The translations under genes and the position numbers were made by a program. The notes under the pieces were generated by a model. That model did no database searches. It had not been told where the DNA came from and was given only the letters and a program-made list of their open reading frames with translations. Positions 61,819 to 64,000 of a stretch of 64,000 nucleotides of DNA are shown here, one piece after another (the stretch's first letter is position 1; each line of letters opens with the position of its first letter). The stretch comes from Actinomadura rudentiformis (GTDB taxonomy: Bacteria > Actinomycetota > Actinomycetes > Streptosporangiales > Streptosporangiaceae), in NCBI RefSeq assembly GCF_008923185.1, contig NZ_WBMT01000016.1:234694-298693 (forward strand), in the 5' to 3' direction.

Positions 61819-62751
61819 CGCGGGCGGGAACAGAGCCGCCAGGTGGTCGCATTCATCAGGGGTGAGCCTCACCCCGGCCGCGGCCGAGTTCATCTCAAGA
61901 TGGACCCGGTCGCGGGTGCTCGGAACCGGCGTGATGTCGTCGCCGCGGCCCAGGAGCCAGGCGATGGCGAGGCGAGGGAGGCCGAGGTCCCGCTGCGCGG
62001 CGATCTCTTCCGCCGCCCGCAGCAGGTCCAGGTTGGCCGGCAGGTTCTCCGGCCAGAAGCGCGGGTCGTCATGGCGGATGTCGTCGGCGGAGAGCTGGTC
62101 CGCCGACCGGATCCGGCCGGTGAGGAAGCCCCTGCCGAGGGGGCGGCAGGCGAAGACGGCGATGCCGCGTTCTCTGGCGGCAGGCAGGCATTCGGCCTCG
62201 ACCCGCCGCTCCCACAGCGAGTATTCGGCGGCGAGCGCGGCGACGGGATGCACGGCGTGGGCACGTCGAAGCTGGTCGGCTGAGGCGCCCGACATGCCCA
62301 CGTGCCGGACCTTGCCGGCCGCGACCAGCTCGGCGAGTTCCCCCATGCTGTCTTCGAGCGGAACCCCTGGATCGACTCCGTCGAGGTAGTAGAGATCGAT
62401 GTGGTCGACGCCGAGGCGGGCGAGCGAGGCCTCGCAGGATCGCCGCAGGTGCTCGGGCGTGCCGTCGAGCCGTCTCCTCCGGCCGCCCGCGTCCGGCCGG
62501 CTCCCGCCGCCGACCGCGATCATGGCCTCGTCCCGCCGCCCGGCGACGGCGCGTCCGACGAGCCGTTCGGCCCTTTCGGCCTCGCAGCCGGTCGCGGCGT
62601 CGATCAGGGTGACACCGATGTCGAGCGCGAAGCGGATGGTGTCGACGCTCGCCGCGTCGTCCACCGGACCGGACCGCCCGGTGAGGGCGAGCGTGCCCAA
62701 TCCGATGACCGACGAAGCCAGACCGGCATCGCCGAGCTTCCTGACCTGCAT
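61786..62751 (-). CDS. aldo/keto reductase-like protein lacking the catalytic tetrad
   Basis: A 321-residue AKR-fold protein, closest in wording to YhdN/AKR11-13-type reductases (SVIGLGTLALTG, LEDSMGELAELVAAGKVRHVGMSGASADQLRRA). Of the tetrad, Asp about 51 is present, but the Tyr position is Cys 56 (LIDAATGCEAER), the Lys position is Val 80 (MIAVGGG) and the His position is Asp 124 (LYYLDGVDP). The NADPH-binding end IAWLLGRGDDITPVPSTRDRVHLEMN is kept. Normal AKR chemistry is therefore unlikely; it may be regulatory, catalytically repurposed or decaying. It overlaps the response regulator end by 33 bases. Confidence 0.85.
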   Translation of the reverse strand: MQVRKLGDAGLASSVIGLGTLALTGRSGPVDDAASVDTIRFALDIGVTLIDAATGCEAERAERLVGRAVAGRRDEAMIAVGGGSRPDAGGRRRRLDGTPEHLRRSCEASLARLGVDHIDLYYLDGVDPGVPLEDSMGELAELVAAGKVRHVGMSGASADQLRRAHAVHPVAALAAEYSLWERRVEAECLPAARERGIAVFACRPLGRGFLTGRIRSADQLSADDIRHDDPRFWPENLPANLDLLRAAEEIAAQRDLGLPRLAIAWLLGRGDDITPVPSTRDRVHLEMNSAAAGVRLTPDECDHLAALFPPASVAGRGRTLP

Positions 62752-62795
62752 CTCTAGGTACCCTCGGCCGTCGACACCCTGCCTTCATTGCTCGC

Positions 62796-62816
62796 AACCA
62801 TTGGTTCACATTGTGA
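62796..62816. promoter_or_regulatory. paired palindromes in the divergent AKR-AraC region
   Basis: AACCATTGGTT (62796-62806) and TCACATTGTGA (62806-62816) are two adjoining odd-length palindromes. CATTG appears three times in 62786-62813. They sit between the divergent aldo/keto reductase-like gene and the AraC gene, about 45 bases from the former, so they are good candidate operators for the AraC protein. Confidence 0.45.
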
Positions 62817-62950
62817 CGGGAGATGACCGGCTGCGTGTTCGTCTGCGGGGACTCCGCGGTTGAACAACGGGCGAACACGTCCTAGCGCTGCTCGAGCCGA
62901 TCGCGACGACCGCGAGCCAACCTGACGGCTGGGTCGAGGCCGCCCGGTAC

Positions 62951-62985
62951 GAGGTACACGGCGGTGAGGTACACGGCGGTGAGGT
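62951..62985 (+). repeat. 15-bp tandem repeat carrying the AraC ribosome binding site
   Basis: GAGGTACACGGCGGT occurs twice in tandem (62951-62965, 62966-62980) and is followed by a third GAGGT at 62981 that serves as the ribosome binding site of the ATG at 62990. The duplication therefore multiplies Shine-Dalgarno-like sequences. Confidence 0.7.
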
Positions 62986-62989
62986 GCGT

Positions 62990-63805
62990 ATGGACAACGC
63001 GGTCGAAAAGGCGATCGAGTGCATCTGGGAGCGCTACAGCGAGCCGCTGTCCCTCACGGAGATCGCAAGAAGCGCTTTGCTCAGCCGCTTCTATTTCGCT
63101 CACGTGTTCAGGGACGCGACCGGGGTCACCCCCGGCCGGTTCCTTGCCGCGATCCGCATCCACCAGGCCAAGCTCCTGCTACTGAACACCCCGATGAGCG
63201 TGAATGACGTGTCCTCCGCGGTCGGATACAGCAGCCTGGGCTCGTTCACCAACTACTTCACGGCCAGCGTCGGCGTCTCTCCCGCGAGGTTCCGCCGCCT
63301 GTCGCGCACCGGCGGGTTCGGCCTGCCCAGCCCGCAGCCGGATCGGCCTGCCGCGACCGGCGCGGTCGCGGGGACGATCAGCCTGCCGGACGGCCTGTCG
63401 GAGGGCCACGGGAACGCGCGCGTGTACCTGGGGGCCTTCCCGACTCCCATCGTCCAGCGTTCACCGGCCGCAGGAGTGATCGTCGATGTGCCCGGTGGCC
63501 GTCCGGCGTGCTATCGGCTTCCGGACGTGCCCGAAGGAACCTGGTTCGTGCATGCGGTGGGTGTGGCCGATGGGGTGGGACCCGAGCCGTCGTCCACCCG
63601 GAGCTCGCTGGTCGGCAGGAAGGACTCGGTGACGGTCACCGCCGGCAGCGTCACCAGCGCCGCCGTGCGCCTGCGCCGCCCGCAGCCGGCCGACCCGCCG
63701 ATCCTGCTCGCGCTGCCCGACCTCGAACCGCCGCCCGCCCTCACGGGGGCTGCCGGGTGCCCTGTCATCGGTTCGTCTCCAGCGCCACGTGCGCACTGCG
63801 GCTGA
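62990..63805 (+). CDS. AraC-family transcriptional regulator
   Basis: A 271-residue regulator with the DNA-binding domain at the N-terminus. The two AraC helix-turn-helix units are LSLTEIARSALLSRFYFAHVFRDATGVTPGRFL and SVNDVSSAVGYSSLGSFTNYFTASVGVSPARFRRL. The C-terminal half (ISLPDGLSEGHGNARVYLGAFPTPIVQ onward) looks like a small beta-rich ligand domain, an arrangement common in Streptomyces AraC proteins. ATG 62990 is preceded by GAGGTGCGT; GTG 62984 is too close to that site. Confidence 0.85.
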   Translation: MDNAVEKAIECIWERYSEPLSLTEIARSALLSRFYFAHVFRDATGVTPGRFLAAIRIHQAKLLLLNTPMSVNDVSSAVGYSSLGSFTNYFTASVGVSPARFRRLSRTGGFGLPSPQPDRPAATGAVAGTISLPDGLSEGHGNARVYLGAFPTPIVQRSPAAGVIVDVPGGRPACYRLPDVPEGTWFVHAVGVADGVGPEPSSTRSSLVGRKDSVTVTAGSVTSAAVRLRRPQPADPPILLALPDLEPPPALTGAAGCPVIGSSPAPRAHCG

Positions 63806-63832
63806 ACTTGCGACTGAACCTGCGGCTGAACT
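63797..63832. repeat. 12-bp tandem repeat, three copies
   Basis: Three consecutive 12-base units (63797-63808, 63809-63820, 63821-63832) of the form TGCGGCTGAACT. The first and third are identical; the second differs at two bases. They begin within the last codons of the AraC gene and run into the short region before the convergent hydroxylase gene. Confidence 0.75.
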
Positions 63833-63856
63833 GTCGCGCGGCGGTGCCCCGCCCGG

Positions 63857-64000
63857 CTACGCGGATCGTGAGATTGCCGGGGTTCGTGCGGTGCCGAACC
63901 AGTGGTTGAGGGCGTGGGTGAGGTGGTGGTGGGTTTGTGGGGTGGTCCAGGCGATGTAGCCGTCGGGGCGGATGAGGGTGGCGTCGGGTGTGGGGTGTTG
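63857..64000 (-). CDS. FAD-dependent aromatic hydroxylase, C-terminal end (partial)
   Basis: The last 47 residues of a minus-strand gene that continues beyond the window. The wording ATLIRPDGYIAWTTPQTHHHLTHALNHWFG is typical of the thioredoxin-like C-terminal domain of aromatic-polyketide monooxygenases such as PgaE/RdmE-type hydroxylases. It supports the view that a polyketide tailoring region lies to the right of the window. Confidence 0.75.
   Translation of the reverse strand, partial: QHPTPDATLIRPDGYIAWTTPQTHHHLTHALNHWFGTARTPAISRSA

Overview
This is high-GC DNA from a filamentous actinomycete. The evidence is an F420/LLM-type flavin enzyme, a secreted cutinase, three BTAD (SARP/AfsR-type) regulators, an ECF42-like sigma factor paired with a DGPF protein, frequent GTG/TTG starts, and a type II polyketide-style acyl carrier protein. 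A member of the Streptosporangiales would fit, but the genus cannot be decided from this window. No rRNA, tRNA, CRISPR array, transposase or integrase was seen.

Region 1 (1-4.95 kb) is mixed housekeeping: the tail of an alpha/beta hydrolase, a frameshifted membrane-protein remnant, a membrane protein, a thioesterase, a lipoprotein, a secreted glycerophosphodiesterase and an LLM oxidoreductase.

Region 2 (5-29 kb) is a large carboxylic-acid catabolism locus. A complete Liv-type ABC importer (livF-G-H-M-K) is followed by a TetR regulator, an acyl-CoA dehydrogenase and an enoyl-CoA hydratase. Converging on it is a tightly coupled ten-gene minus-strand operon: crotonase, alpha-methylacyl-CoA racemase, acid-CoA ligase, acyl-CoA dehydrogenase, class III CoA-transferase, a second dehydrogenase, SDR, HTD2/mesaconyl-CoA-hydratase-like dehydratase, thiolase and MaoC dehydratase. 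A LysR gene diverges from that operon. A second ligase, a second LysR, another SDR and another thiolase follow. Each beta-oxidation step is present in two or more copies and a racemase is included, so the substrate is probably a methyl-branched or alicyclic acid. Two operator families can be read by eye: a CGAACGATC element for the TetR regulator and an ATAGG-N5-CC(T/A)AT element for the LysR.

Region 3 (29-47 kb) is accessory chromosome. It holds reductases, a 1033-residue BTAD/NB-ARC/TPR regulator, lipoproteins, an MFS exporter, a cutinase, a short SARP, an ECF42/DGPF pair, a two-domain repeat protein of unknown function, a methyltransferase, a MerR gene next to a decayed oxidoreductase, a probable bicovalent flavoprotein oxidase and a cysteine-free IscA/HesB-like protein.

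Region 4 (47-64 kb) looks like the edge of an aromatic polyketide (type II PKS) gene cluster. It holds a flavin-dependent halogenase with the diagnostic motifs, a cation/proton antiporter, a dedicated acetyl-CoA carboxylase (fused AccD-AccA, AccB, AccC), dTDP-glucose synthase (RmlA) fused in frame to an acyl carrier protein, an AfsR-like activator, dTDP-glucose 4,6-dehydratase (RmlB), a cytoplasmic two-component system, an aldo/keto reductase-like protein lacking its catalytic residues, an AraC regulator and the C-terminus of an aromatic hydroxylase. The ketosynthase genes are not in the window and presumably lie to the right. The most unusual single observation is the RmlA-ACP fusion, which carries its own ribosome binding site in front of the ACP.
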